Source of the DNA: Gamarada debralockiae
Lineage: Eukaryota; Ascomycota; Leotiomycetes; Helotiales; Hyphodiscaceae
Length of the DNA: 39,005 nt
Assembly: GCA_002803225.1 (NCBI GenBank)
Contig: NXFV01001803.1
Span: 1-39,005, forward strand
Direction of reading: 5' to 3'
In this document: piece after piece, positions 1 through 10,182 of the stretch
How the letters are laid out: each line of letters opens with the position of its first letter
How positions within the stretch are numbered: position 1 is the first letter of the stretch
Program-made: the position numbers and the translations under genes
Notes under the pieces: generated by a model
Database searches by the model: none
The model's input: the letters and a program-made list of their open reading frames with translations, nothing else
What the model was told of the DNA's origin: nothing

Positions 1-158
1 CAGGCCTTACTTATCCTTCACTTCTGATTCTTGCCTTCACATGCTAACTGTACTGCTGCTGACTCTGCAACTGACTGTACACTGACTACTGCTGACTAAT
101 CGCTGACTGTCCCTGACTGTGCAGATATGTTGAGCCTGGCTCAAGTAATAGTTGCTAT

Positions 159-182
159 GTGAAATCGCCCGTGAAATCGCCC
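159..182. repeat. 12-bp tandem duplication
   Basis: The 12-base unit GTGAAATCGCCC occurs twice in direct succession (159-170 and 171-182). It lies in the gene-poor left end. No function is evident. Confidence 0.8.
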
Positions 183-312
183 GTGTACCTTCAGGAGCTA
201 GGCTCTTGTTACAGAAAATCAGTTATATTAAAGCCAACCTCACTTAGCTAGTCTAATCACGTGCCAGCCGGGCATATTTTATCTTTTGCAGCTAGGACTA
301 TATATAGATACC

Positions 313-340
<28 letters not shown>
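313..340. repeat. (TA)14 microsatellite
   Basis: Fourteen uninterrupted TA units inside a longer A/T-only tract. A simple sequence repeat, likely length-variable between strains. Confidence 0.9.
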
Positions 341-344
<4 letters not shown>

Positions 345-1359
345 TATAACTTGTTTTCTAATGTATCTTTGTAGTATATTTAAGCATATGACCTTCGTTT
401 TATATTGTTTTTGTTTTATCCCTTACTAAGAGCATATATAATACCTAGCGTAATTAGGACGCGCTTCTACTTATATTTTATTCCTTCTATAATATATAAT
501 ATATTAATAGTCTAGCCTATAGTTGGATTATAGATAGTTTATAGTCTGTCCTCTGCTTTTACAGCCGTTTATGGCCTGATCTTGTAGCTATATTACCCTT
601 CCTTTAGGGTCCTTCTTTAGGATCATTCCTTCAGGTCTGTCTTTAGGGTCTTCCTTCAAGGTCCCCAGACGCCCAGATCTCTGCTCCTATTACAGCCATA
701 CCTATTTCCTGTAGCCCGGAGTGAGTTTCCAGCCTACTACTGTAACTCGCTAAATTTCAATGGGGTACCAGCCTGTGGGCAATATAAGTTGCTTAGCACG
801 TTCACACAATTCGTGCACGGACTAGTTCCGTAACTTTCTTCGCTTTGGAGCCCATCTGCATTCGGTGATTCATCTATTAGATTATGTAGATGGTAGGTCC
901 GCAGCCTCGGCGGAGTCGCGTGAGCATCGAGGCGGACGATTGATTCTGACTAAGATACTAAGGATGAAGAAGGAAAAGGGTTGCATTGGCGAGGCATGAT
1001 TAAATGAGGCACTAGGAACCAAGCCTAGGACCGCACCGCAACAAACTCTGAATAGAATGCTCAGCTTGTAAAGCTTTGCCTTGAATAGGCAGTCCACCAG
1101 TCAGTCAATAAAACAAAAAATGAAGTAACAAATCACGCCCACGGTGGTGAAACACTGTCGAGCTGAAGAGACAGTGCGCTCGGAAATCGTCAAGAATCGT
1201 CCCTGAGTCCTATATCAAGCATTGCTTGTATATTTATCCATTCATCATTAATAGTTGTTTCTGCAACTAATTTGCTCTCTTCTCCTCTGGAGAGGAGCCC
1301 CATCTCGCTGAAGCAAGTAGCAACAATCTAGCCATCCACTCTCCAAAGCCAAATGAGAC

Positions 1360-1510
1360 ATGTACATCAACCCCTCTTCCCTCCCTCTACACACCAGCGG
1401 GGACACCAAAGCTGATCTTACTGCTGGAATTGAGGCTTCTAATCATGCTCTCATGCAAGCGAATGCAGCAGTTGATCGCGAGCAGAGGGCTGAGGCGCTG
1501 GATGCTGTTC
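1360..1510 (+). pseudogene. possible Cdc24-like RhoGEF exon fragment
   Basis: An open frame starting at ATG 1360 contains, from about 1393, a stretch whose pattern (GIEASNHALMQANAAVDREQ, then RAEALD) resembles the helix that joins the DH and PH domains in Cdc24-type Rho exchange factors, usually written as G-x-x-A-A-x-x-x-L-x-x-x-N-x-x-V-D-R-E. Similarity stops near 1510, where the frame enters the antisense of the neighbouring membrane-protein gene. No DH or PH domain is present, so at best this is a captured or left-over fragment. The match is from memory of the family and covers only about 35 residues. It could be chance. Confidence 0.3.
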
Positions 1511-2987
1511 ACTCATGCATAGCTATTCGCAAGTGGTCTGACTGCTCCGGCGGCGCAGGAGCGGATGAGATTGGCATACCGCTAGCTGATAACGTGATTT
1601 TCAATCGAACGGTCGTTGATTCCAATGGATCGCCAAGCTGAGGAGTAGCTGGATGTGAGTGTTCCACATCATCTGGATTCCGCTTCCCCCAGCAGAGCCG
1701 AGTGCTTCGTTCAATTTCTTTCGTGATAGCATTCTTGGTGGCTAGAATATCTATTGGTCTCTTATGAATTAGGTCTCTTTTTGCGTTGTAGTCATTTTCC
1801 CACGTCTCGTCATTATTGCGCTTGTGAGGAAGCAGGTCCCATTTTCCCATACTAAGTTCTTCGTCAGGCGTCGGATTGAGCCATGCATAGAGATCTTGTC
1901 GTCTCGTGGAATGTTGCTCGGGACATTGTAGTTGCCACTTAGGACTACCTTCTGTTTCCTTGAACTGAACATGCGCGGGCCATTCAAATATTGTTGCTTT
2001 GAGATGAGAGCCGATCCAGCACTCGTATGGTCCTTCAGTATACTTGCTCGAGGATCCCCCCCATCTCCCGTACTGTCCCGAGTCGTCGCAACCAACCTTC
2101 CAGCAGATAAGCACTGTTGAAAGGACAATCAATACGACAGTGTACATCTGGGCTGCTAACTCTGCCAAGCCAATAGTAATGATGTGAACGCCGAAAGCAG
2201 CCCAGCCAACCCATCTAAAAGTCTCATAAAGCCACGCAATATGCGGCTTAGGGTTGTTGACAAAAACTGGAATGATCAATTGTTCAGGGATGAACATGGT
2301 GACTGCCTTTGCATCGGACATCACAATCATTGTTTTGGCTAGTTCCGGTTTCCAATCCTTCCCGTCGGGCCTGGCGGTAGCGATAGGCTTTGGCCCGGCT
2401 GACTTGCCATCTTTCCTCTTTTTGTCCCACTCTCTCATAGCATGCTCGAAAGTTCCAAGAAGGGGTTTTGCGTTGAGAACCGCCCTATTAATGGCATTTC
2501 GATTTGCTTGTAAAATATACGCCCGAACAATTATCGAGATAATCATAGCGACTGCATTTGCTAAGCCGTACCAGTCTTTGGATAATGCTGTCATAGCAAC
2601 GAGAAAGCCCGTAAAACAGAAAGAGAGGGTACCAGAAATCACGTGATATGGCCACCATTTTCGTGGGTTTTCGATAATCTCCCAGTAAACTATACTACGA
2701 GATACTTGGAACTCTTGAGCAAGCATCCATCTCGTGAACCAGAATGAGAGGTCAGATGTAGTAATGCCGCTACTGATATTGTAGAAGTTGAATGACGGTT
2801 GCTTTTCCTTGAAGCGATCACCAGCGATAATAAAGGCACCAAGTAATGGCATATATTCAAGCCAACGGCTGGGAACCAGACGACCGATGTAAAGGTTGAC
2901 CTCTTCAGAGCCAAGAAACGTGACTAATCCAAGGGCATCGATATGAAAAGGCTTCCAATCATGCAGCGCAAACCAAGGGTATCCCAT
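1509..2987 (-). CDS. multi-pass membrane protein, unknown function
   Basis: A single-exon gene for 492 residues starting at ATG 2987. I do not recognise the family. Hydrophobic segments are visible near residues 44-56, 116-137, 143-160, 268-285 and 286-300, so four or five membrane passes are likely. Between the second pair and the last pair lies a charged cytoplasm-like loop rich in Lys/Asp (about 175-225). The C-terminal 190 residues are hydrophilic, with several Trp and Cys residues (CDDSGQYGRWGG, YECWIGSH). It is transcribed away from the HET-domain gene at 3463, with about 475 bases between the starts, so the two could share control signals. It could be a lineage-specific accessory protein. 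That it is a real gene is well supported by length and composition, but its role is unknown. Confidence 0.7.
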   Translation of the reverse strand: MGYPWFALHDWKPFHIDALGLVTFLGSEEVNLYIGRLVPSRWLEYMPLLGAFIIAGDRFKEKQPSFNFYNISSGITTSDLSFWFTRWMLAQEFQVSRSIVYWEIIENPRKWWPYHVISGTLSFCFTGFLVAMTALSKDWYGLANAVAMIISIIVRAYILQANRNAINRAVLNAKPLLGTFEHAMREWDKKRKDGKSAGPKPIATARPDGKDWKPELAKTMIVMSDAKAVTMFIPEQLIIPVFVNNPKPHIAWLYETFRWVGWAAFGVHIITIGLAELAAQMYTVVLIVLSTVLICWKVGCDDSGQYGRWGGSSSKYTEGPYECWIGSHLKATIFEWPAHVQFKETEGSPKWQLQCPEQHSTRRQDLYAWLNPTPDEELSMGKWDLLPHKRNNDETWENDYNAKRDLIHKRPIDILATKNAITKEIERSTRLCWGKRNPDDVEHSHPATPQLGDPLESTTVRLKITLSASGMPISSAPAPPEQSDHLRIAMHE

Positions 2988-3462
2988 GATGCGTCGATAG
3001 ACCTACGGCGGCAATAAATGAATGAATTGGCGTTTGGATTTCGGCTCGTTGTATTATTTGCGAGGGTCTCTTCAAGAATAAAGTGTGAGAGTTCAGAAAT
3101 GACTTCGACGGCAGAGAAATGAGGACGAGGCTGAGGAAATTGTTTGGCTTTATAATTTTTCAGCGGGTTCGAAATGGGGCTGGAAGTGCGGCAGGGGTGA
3201 TGCTGGTCGCGATCGAACTAGTAGCGACCGATCGCTTAAGCGGGACGATCGAAGTAGAGACCGACCCCAATATCGTTGTTGCCTCAGGTTGTCACTATAT
3301 CAAGGATCGTTATAGCCTGTACCAGCTAATGAGAGGTGGGCGCGGGTACCCTGTAGGCGCTCGGGGTTGGGACGTGGTCGAGGCTGATTGGAGTCAGCCG
3401 AGCACTGCGAATTCTTGCCCAACATATAATGGAGCTCCGACGATGATACAGTCCTGCCAAAA
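2988..3462. promoter_or_regulatory. divergent upstream region
   Basis: This stretch separates the starts of the minus-strand membrane protein and the plus-strand HET gene. It contains a perfect six-base inverted repeat, GGTCGC (3205-3210) and GCGACC (3224-3229), surrounded by further GATCG words. A role as binding site is only a guess. Confidence 0.35.
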
Positions 3463-5544
3463 ATGGCGCTTTGCTCGGTATGCCTCAGCATTCCTCTTGA
3501 TGATCTTCCCGATCTCTCCTCGTCATATTATACTCCTTGGGGGAATTGGAAATACATCATACCCTACAATGTTGAGTATGGTGCGCCAAACCCCGAGGCC
3601 TTCTCGGGTTTCCTCATCACCCAGACCTACAGGCACTGCGCACCTCCGCAGTAGAGTGTAGCCTATGTCGGCTCATGCTTGCTCAAATCGACCTTGTCGT
3701 CAACGAATTCCGCGTTGCGCAAAAAGAGGAGTTCTTCCAGCAAAATCATCGGGATGGCTACCCAAACTTTAGCCTTTTCCTCACAAGACGGCAGAAATAT
3801 AGGCAAAGGATTCTTGATCTTCAGTCACAGCAGCCAGAGACACGTAGTGTACCTCCTTGGCGCTATTGGGCTGGCGGTTCGGGAGGGTATATAGCTGCGC
3901 GGAAACTTAAAGTCTGCACTGGTGTTATGACGCTAACTGTTGGTAGGTGATCCTCTTAGCTCTATATTTCCCGGCCGAATCGTCGACGACAAGGTCGGAA
4001 ACTCGACGACATTGGAACGCGCCTCCCGCTGGGCTCAAGAGTGCGAAAAACAAAACCATCCAGATTGCACGCCTCCACCTTCTCAGCTGCCTACCCGTCT
4101 CGTCGCTCTTGAGGATGATGCAAAGAGCCGTGTTGTTCATATTATCGAGACGAAAAAGGAGTCGGATGTGCGATATATTGCTTTGAGCCATTGTTGGGGT
4201 AGTTACCGGCTCCCAGCTCAGGCCACGAAAACAAGATTGGAAAAATCGAACGTTATTAGCCTAGACGAAATGTCAAGATCTTTTGAGGATGCTATCGCCA
4301 TTACTCGGTCCCTGGGAGTCCAGTATATCTGGATTGATAGCCTCTGCATCCTCCAAGATGATCCAGAGGACTGGCTCCGGCAGTTCTCACAGATGCACGC
4401 CGTCTACTCCAACGCGTTCTTGACCATTTCAATTACGGGGGCAAAGGATGGAAGAATCGGCTGCTTCGCCAGCAGAACTTTAAAGGAATATGTTTCTCTT
4501 CCTCACGCAGACAATAGCGGCCTCAGCGGGGAGGTCTCCGCCTTTGCACTACCAATGGACAAGGAGTCCCGCCCAGACAAGTATATTGAAATGGAAGCCG
4601 AGCCCTTATCAGGTAGGGCTTGGTGCTTCCAGGAGAGGGTGCTGTCTCGCCGCGTGTTGCACTTTGGGAGCGACCAGATGTACTTTGAGTGCAATATTGG
4701 ACTTCGCAGTGAAGACGGGCTCCATTTACCGACTCGATACTTCACTTTGCATGGGCCGCGTGAGTCATGCTTCCTTCCTGGTCCCAGATCCATGGGCTTC
4801 GACTCAACGATACAGCTATGGTACAACGTTCTCTGGAGCTATGGACCTAGGAAGCTTACAAAAGGCTCCGACAAGCTGCCAGCCTTTGCTGGTATTGCAG
4901 CGGTGTTCGCCGAGAGACTGAACGACCAGTACCTTGCCGGGATATGGCGGAAGTCGATGATTGATGGCCTGTTATGGCAGGGACTGAGCATCGCTGAAGT
5001 AGAGGACCGCAAACCATCTTGGTCGTGGGTGTCTATTAACGGCATTCCTGCGGGTGGCCTTATTGGCCGATGGGAACCCCTAGCTTGCATCTTCGACTGC
5101 CAAGTTGACCTTATCGGGGAAAGTCCATTTGGGGAGGTGAAGAGCGGTTCGATTAAGATGGAGGCACCGCTACTGCCACTCATTCTCGTTGAGAGTCAGA
5201 AAAGTGGAGATGATAAAGGAACGGACTTACCACTAAGGCCCAAACATTTGCTCTTCCGCACTGTTGGAGGTCAAGCACGGTCGAGTGGCCGTTTCGATTT
5301 CATTGGGAAGAAGCACGCTGAGGCTGAGGCCCTAGCTCAAGACGGCCGAGTATTTGCACTCATCCTTGCAATCAGCGTTGGGGATGCTTCAGGCAGGGTG
5401 ATGCATTACCATTCTCTCCTTGTCACGCCGGTAAATGCCGGAGATAACAAGACGATGAGGCGTTTGGGGTTTGTCAATCAAGAGATCGAGAGTCTTGGAG
5501 TTGACGAAGCCCGGACGTCACGGACAATTGTCACCTTGGCATGA
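3463..5544 (+). CDS. HET domain protein (heterokaryon incompatibility), frame-broken first exon
   Basis: HET domain proteins take part in fungal non-self recognition and can trigger cell death after hyphal fusion. The three HET signatures are all present: ALSHCWG (about residues 220-226), YIWIDSLC (268-275) and RAWCFQERVLS (365-375). The N-terminus CSVCLSIPLDDLP and the block ALRTSAVECSLCRLML are also typical of such genes. An intron at 3887-3946 (donor GTATAT, branch GCTAAC, acceptor TAG) joins LLGAIGLAVRE to GDPLSSIFPGR in frame. The first exon reads well only if the frame shifts by one base near 3604-3608 and back near 3783-3787. The shifts cancel, so total length stays a multiple of three (about 673 residues). 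As it stands, the frame that opens at 3463 meets TAG at 3652. The cause is either real mutation or base-calling error at short runs. The body of the gene is intact. No NACHT or repeat domain follows. Confidence 0.8.
3887..3946 (+). other. intron in HET gene
   Basis: 60 bases, GTATAT donor, GCTAAC branch site and TAG acceptor. Splicing completes a Gly codon and restores the family pattern across the junction. Confidence 0.85.
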
Positions 5545-7136
5545 GAGTAGATCAACCATTTGTTATGTAGCTCATTACGTGTCTTACCTATCCCGTGAAC
5601 AAACGCATGTGAAAGATCCGTCAACGACGTTAACAGTGCGCTTGACTCTGAATTGTTGGGCTTGCTCAGTGCTACCAACTCTAGGGAGCAACTTGCCTTC
5701 CCATTCAAAACCATAAAAACTAAGTTTTTAATACAGAGATGCGAATTATTAAAAGGTCTCGAATTCATCTTGTCCAAACCTCTGTCAAAGTGTCTAGGTC
5801 GTAGACTACAAAATGCCAAGTGGTACCTAGGCGCAGCTATTAGCCACAGTTAGGACACTTAATGATCTATATCCCTACTAACTCAAGTCAACATCGTAGG
5901 TCTTTCAAGTCCTAGGACTCGCATGCATGGAGTGATTTTGACTTTCCTTAAATATTCCATCTTCGTCCCCCGTCTAGTGTGTTCGGTGTACTTTAACCTA
6001 ATATAGCAATTCGTCAAGTCACCTACCATTGACTATGAGTGCCTTGCCCAAACGACCAGTCTACCTTTCCCGATAGAACTGTTAGCATCAAAGGAGAATC
6101 ACCACACAGAACAGGCTGAGACATGAGCCGGCATGTGCTCAACAACCTAGACTTGCAAGTATTTGGTCCATATTTGCACTTCGCCCTGAAGACACTATGA
6201 TGATGGGTCTGGAAGGAGTCAAAAGCTTGAAGATGGATGGGAGAGAGGAAGTTGGATGAATGTTTAGCGGTAGCAGGAGGACACTGAGTATATGGACACA
6301 ACTTGGATAGCAGAAGCGGCTGCCAATGAGCCACGCGTTGAAGACAAGCAAAGCACTCTTTTATACGGATATGTATATAGACGTAGATAGGAGCCAGACC
6401 GCTCAGCAGAGGAGGTTGCTGGTCACATTCGTGTGATGAAGTGAAGGGCTTTTATGCTCTTCGGCAACTGCGCCGAAGCTGGGCCATTCCGGCATAGCCA
6501 CCCTACCGGGAGACTGGAACCGTGTATGACATAATCAATCAAGAGAAACGACTGATGGAGCAGACGTGTATCTGCAAGGAGCGAAGCACCTCAATTAAGA
6601 GAGGCAGGAGAGAATTGCAAATTGCTAGGGAATTTGCCCATCTTCTCGTTTGTGGAACCTGGAGTAGCGGGAACTAGTGCCCGCTGTCCGCTTTCAAGGT
6701 TCACTGTTGGTATGAAGAAGGAAGACAAGAAGGGTGAAGAGTGTTGTCGTGTGGAATGATGATGGGGAGCTTCGAAAGGGAGGTGCACCTGCGGGGTACT
6801 TCGCCTAACCCCTGCCACAAACCCCTGAGTTTTGATCACTATCGTCTCCTTTCACTCGGATAACTATAGAACGTCTCAATCCTGTTATGTTTCGGGCATC
6901 ATTGAATTAACTGTGTTGATTTGAGAGGTAGAGTTGGATTGGAAGCACTGATGTCCTCGGACCAGAACCCAATCCGTAAAATGGAGTAGACCATTGAGAT
7001 CAGGGCATGGGCAGGCACAGGACCAGACGATTTTAGATTCATATCTTATAATCGTATCCTTTTCCAATGTGTATCTCATCTCTCGTCATGTTCGTTCAGT
7101 GGAGAAGCTATGCCATCTTCCTAGTGTTGACACTAC
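5545..7136. other. 1.6-kb region without a recognisable gene
   Basis: It lies between the HET gene end and the AlkB gene end. Short open frames exist on both strands, but none has domain-like content. The 6340-6400 part contains TATA-like words (TTTATACGG, GTATATAG) on the side of minus-strand frames, so an unannotated short transcript is possible but unsupported. Confidence 0.5.
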
Positions 7137-8518
7137 CTAGCCCCCACCCTCACTTCTCCCCTCCCTCTCACCTCCCTTCTTCCAAACCGGATTCCCATCC
7201 TCATCAAAAGTCGCCCACTCAAAAAAGACACACCCCTCTTTCTCCTTTTCCGGCACATTCCCCGCATGACACATCCAAAAATACCGTCCCCAATTCTCCT
7301 TCTTCCTCTGCACAACTCTCAGTACCGCCGGAACCCCACACTTACACTTCGGCGTAAACTTCGGATGCAATTTCTCCTTATAATCTCTATACGTGATATT
7401 AATCCTTTTATTGCCTGAGATGGGGTGAGGATCGATGGCCTGGGCGGGCGCGATGGAATGTTTCCATTCTTCTTGCATCTCGGCGTGCATTACGAGGAGG
7501 CTGTTGTGTGGAAGATGGATGGCGATTTGGCCGGCTGCATCTGCATCGTCCTTGGATTTCCCTTTGGCATCGGAGTCCTGTGGTATTACTTTTCGTACTC
7601 GGAATTCTCGCGCGACGCCGAGAGAGATACTTCCGATGATTGCTCGTGGACCAAGGTAGGTGAGTTGATCGCTGTGATACCCAACACTCTCAGCGCCGCC
7701 GTCATAGCAGTTGACGAAAGCCGCATTTGGTTTCCATGGATCTGGAGATTGGTACTTGAGTTTCTTGCCGTCGGGGTAGTGGGTCTTGATGCGAATTTGG
7801 ATCTCGGCATTGACGGCTTCTTGGACTTTGGGAGAGACTTTCCGCATTTGAGGCATCAGTTGTCGTACATCCTGTGAGAAAATTAGATACTGAGGGAAAC
7901 GAATGTGAGGGGAGGATTTGCAGTTAAGCGTTCTCCGTTATAAATGTATTCCGTCCGCTGCCTCTCTTGTTCTGCATAATCCTCGACGTAAAAACAAGCT
8001 GTGTGTGGACTTTGAACCACGTTGTCGAAGAGCTTGAAGCTCATCCGCTCAAAAGAGGGCGCTTCGCCGAGTAACTCCTCCAGCAAGGCATTTGCCTCTT
8101 CGGCGGGCAAGAAGTTGTGGATGATAGAGCATGGGGTGTGTGCAGCTACATCTTCTGGGGAGTAGAGATGTAGTGTTGTGCCTTTCTTGGAGAGGAGCTT
8201 TGATTTCTTAGCGAGGTTGGAGTCATTGGCAGAGATGAAGGTGGATAATGAGCTTTGGTATCCGATTGTGGTGGCCTTCTTTGGTGATAAATCAGGTGCT
8301 GCCAAGGAGGCAGATGCACGCTCGACGGAGCCTTCGTGTGCCAGGAGTACGTCAAGAAGAACTTGTTGATCAAGGAATGGGTGTAAGGAGGAGAGAAGCG
8401 CTAGTTTTAAATCCGTGGAGTCGTCTTCAGGCTCAAGTTCTGGGGTTGGAATGTGGGCTGGTGGGGTAGAAATTTCAGGGGAGAGTTTCCGCTTCTTTCT
8501 TGATATAAAGGCGTCCAT
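7137..8518 (-). CDS. AlkB-like DNA repair dioxygenase with CUE and GRF domains
   Basis: It is likely to remove alkyl groups from DNA bases using Fe(II) and 2-oxoglutarate, in the nucleus. The predicted product has 443 residues. A CUE ubiquitin-binding fold lies at about 36-73 (LHPF, then DVLLAHEGSVERA). The AlkB core follows, with the iron ligands His265 and Asp267 in YHSDQ, a second His near 337 (WKHSI) and the 2-oxoglutarate-binding arginines in RINITYR (355, 361). A GRF zinc finger with Cys at 375, 377, 400 and 413 closes the protein. The N-terminus MDAFISRKKRKL is basic and could bind PCNA or act as nuclear signal. Exons are 8518-7922 and 7871-7137, joined by a 50-base intron with a GC donor. 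That choice joins YNGERLT to DVRQLMPQM and keeps phase. The gene starts 373 bases from PEX7 on the other strand. Family assignment is secure, substrate is inferred. Confidence 0.9.
7872..7921 (-). other. GC-AG intron in AlkB gene
   Basis: Read on the minus strand it begins GCAAAT and ends TCACAG. The only GT alternative that keeps the frame would be 29 bases, too short for a fungal intron. The 50-base GC-AG form gives the smoother protein. Confidence 0.6.
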
Positions 8519-8891
8519 TTCAGTTGTTCAGTCGGGATCCTAATTCCCAAATAGTCTCCAAAACAAAGATGTTAAGAACTGTGCAAATTTCACTGTCATC
8601 CAAAGGCGCGTCAACAAATAATCACGCTGTCACGTGTGCTTAAACCGCCTCTCAAATCACTGTACTATTTTCACCGCCTCGGCCACGCGAAACCCCTTTC
8701 AGCGACGCTCAGGCCTGGCAATTCACCCGAATTCAGTCCTCGGCAGTGAATCAGCTTCTGATCTGGAAAGAAGATGAGGAAACAAACGAGACACGTCCAC
8801 ATCTTCGTCTCCTCCTTTCCTTCCAATCACCCTGAGCGAGGATCTTGCTCTTTCCCGCAAACCTTCATGACTGACTAGCCAAACGAAACTC
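8519..8891. promoter_or_regulatory. shared AlkB / PEX7 upstream region
   Basis: 373 bases between two divergent start codons. It contains a CACGTG E-box-like word at about 8632-8637 (TCACGTGTG). No clear TATA box is seen for either gene. Confidence 0.5.
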
Positions 8892-10182
8892 ATGAACGGG
8901 ATGCTGGAATTCCAGACGCCGGGCTTCAACGGCTATGCCGTGAAGTACTCCCCATTCTTCGACTCGAGAATCGCTGTCGCCGCGAGTGCGAACTTTGGTT
9001 TGGTGGGCAATGGACGATTGTACGTTTTGGGTTTGACGGCCAATGGTATTCAGGCTGAGAAATGGTGGGTACCTGCTTTCCTTCGACCGTCAATTCAAAT
9101 CAGCTGTGCAACGTGAGGTGGAGGCATGAGCTCATGGATTGGACGCGTTCAGGTTCGATACTCAAGACTCCCTCTACGACACTGCATGGTCCGAAGCACA
9201 TGAGAATCAGATCGTAGTCGCATGCGGTGATGGCTCCGTCAAGTTGTTCGACATTTCACTCAACCAATTCCCCGTTCAGAACTGGCAAGAACATAATCGG
9301 GAGGTGTATTCTGTGACCTGGAACTTGGTTTCTAAGGATACTTTCGCGTCGAGCTCTTGGGATGGAACTATCAAAGTCGTATGTGCCCTCTTGTCCTTCC
9401 ACTGGATTCCTACATACCAATCTTGAGTTCAAGCTGGTTTTGATCTTGATGCTGATTTTGGAAATAAATAGTGGTCTCCCCACCGCCAAACCTCCCTCCT
9501 AACCCTTCCAACCCACTCCTGCACCTACTCCTCCGCCTTCTCCCCGCACTCCCCGTCAATCCTCTCTTCCGTATCCTCTGATTCCCACCTCCGCATCTTC
9601 GACCTGCGCACCCCCTCCTCCGCATCCAACCACTTAGTCAACCTAATCCCCATCCACGGGCCCCCACCAACCCTCGCCTCCCGCCAAACCCAATCTCAAA
9701 CCTTCCCGCCATCCGAATGTTTGACCCACGATTGGAACAAGTACCGCTCAACTACAATCGCAACCGCCGGCGTCGATACCGTTATCCGAACCTTCGATAT
9801 CAGAAACCCGAAGCAAGGCCCGACGTGCTTGATGCAGGGACATGAGTATGCGGTGCGCAAGATTGCTTGGAGCCCGCATCTGAGCGATGTTTTGCTGAGT
9901 GCGAGCTATGATATGACGACGCGGGTTTGGAGTGATGGTTCAACTGGTAATGGAGGTGCTGTTCAGGGAGGACCCGTTGGTGGTATGCATCCTGGTATGG
10001 GCGGCGGTACGATGGGTGGTGGTGGTATGGGCCAGGGAAGACAGTTGGGCAGTATGGGTCGCCATACGGAGTTTGTTACTGGCGTTGATTGGTGCTTATT
10101 TGGAGCGGAGGGATGGTGTGCGTCTGTGAGTTGGGATAAGAGGTTGTTGGTTTGGGATGTTAGGGCTTTTATGGGTTCTTGA
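8892..10182 (+). CDS. PEX7: peroxin-7, PTS2 import receptor (WD40)
   Basis: It binds cargo with the N-terminal PTS2 signal in the cytosol and delivers it to peroxisomes. The 369-residue product starts with MLEFQTPGFNGYAVKYSPFF, the hallmark of PEX7, and continues with WD40 repeats: DTAWSEAHENQIVVACGDGS, VYSVTWNLVSKDTFASSSWD, and ASYDMTTRVWSD among others, ending in VSWDKRLLVWDVRA. A Gly/Met-rich linker of about 35 residues sits before the last blade, as in other filamentous fungi. There are three exons, 8892-9064, 9153-9378 and 9472-10182. The introns are 88 bases (donor GTGGGT) and 93 bases (donor GTATGT). Phases fit exactly and the junctions rebuild W-F-D and K-V-W-S. The length is usual for the family. 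Confidence 0.95.

Larger units (their letters stand above)
1..1358. other. gene-poor AT-rich stretch
   Basis: No open frame here reads like a protein. The first 130 bases are rich in a CTGACT-like word, 200-560 is dominated by A/T and TA steps, and 597-662 holds imperfect copies of CTTTAGGGTCCTTC-like words. This texture is typical of old repeat or transposon remains in filamentous fungi, but I could not name an element. Confidence 0.5.

Noticed and set aside
597..662. Telomere-like TTTAGGG words
   Set aside because: The words are interspersed with other sequence and imperfect, not a tandem TTAGGG array.
3576..3632. 57-base GT-AG intron to explain the first HET frame change
   Set aside because: Its length is a multiple of three, so it leads back into the same frame and its TAG stop.
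5545..7136. Small secreted protein or peptide genes in the 1.6-kb gap
   Set aside because: No open frame combines an ATG, signal peptide and cysteine pattern.
7872..7900. 29-base GT-AG intron in the AlkB gene
   Set aside because: Far below usual fungal intron size. The 50-base GC-AG alternative fits length, phase and family pattern.
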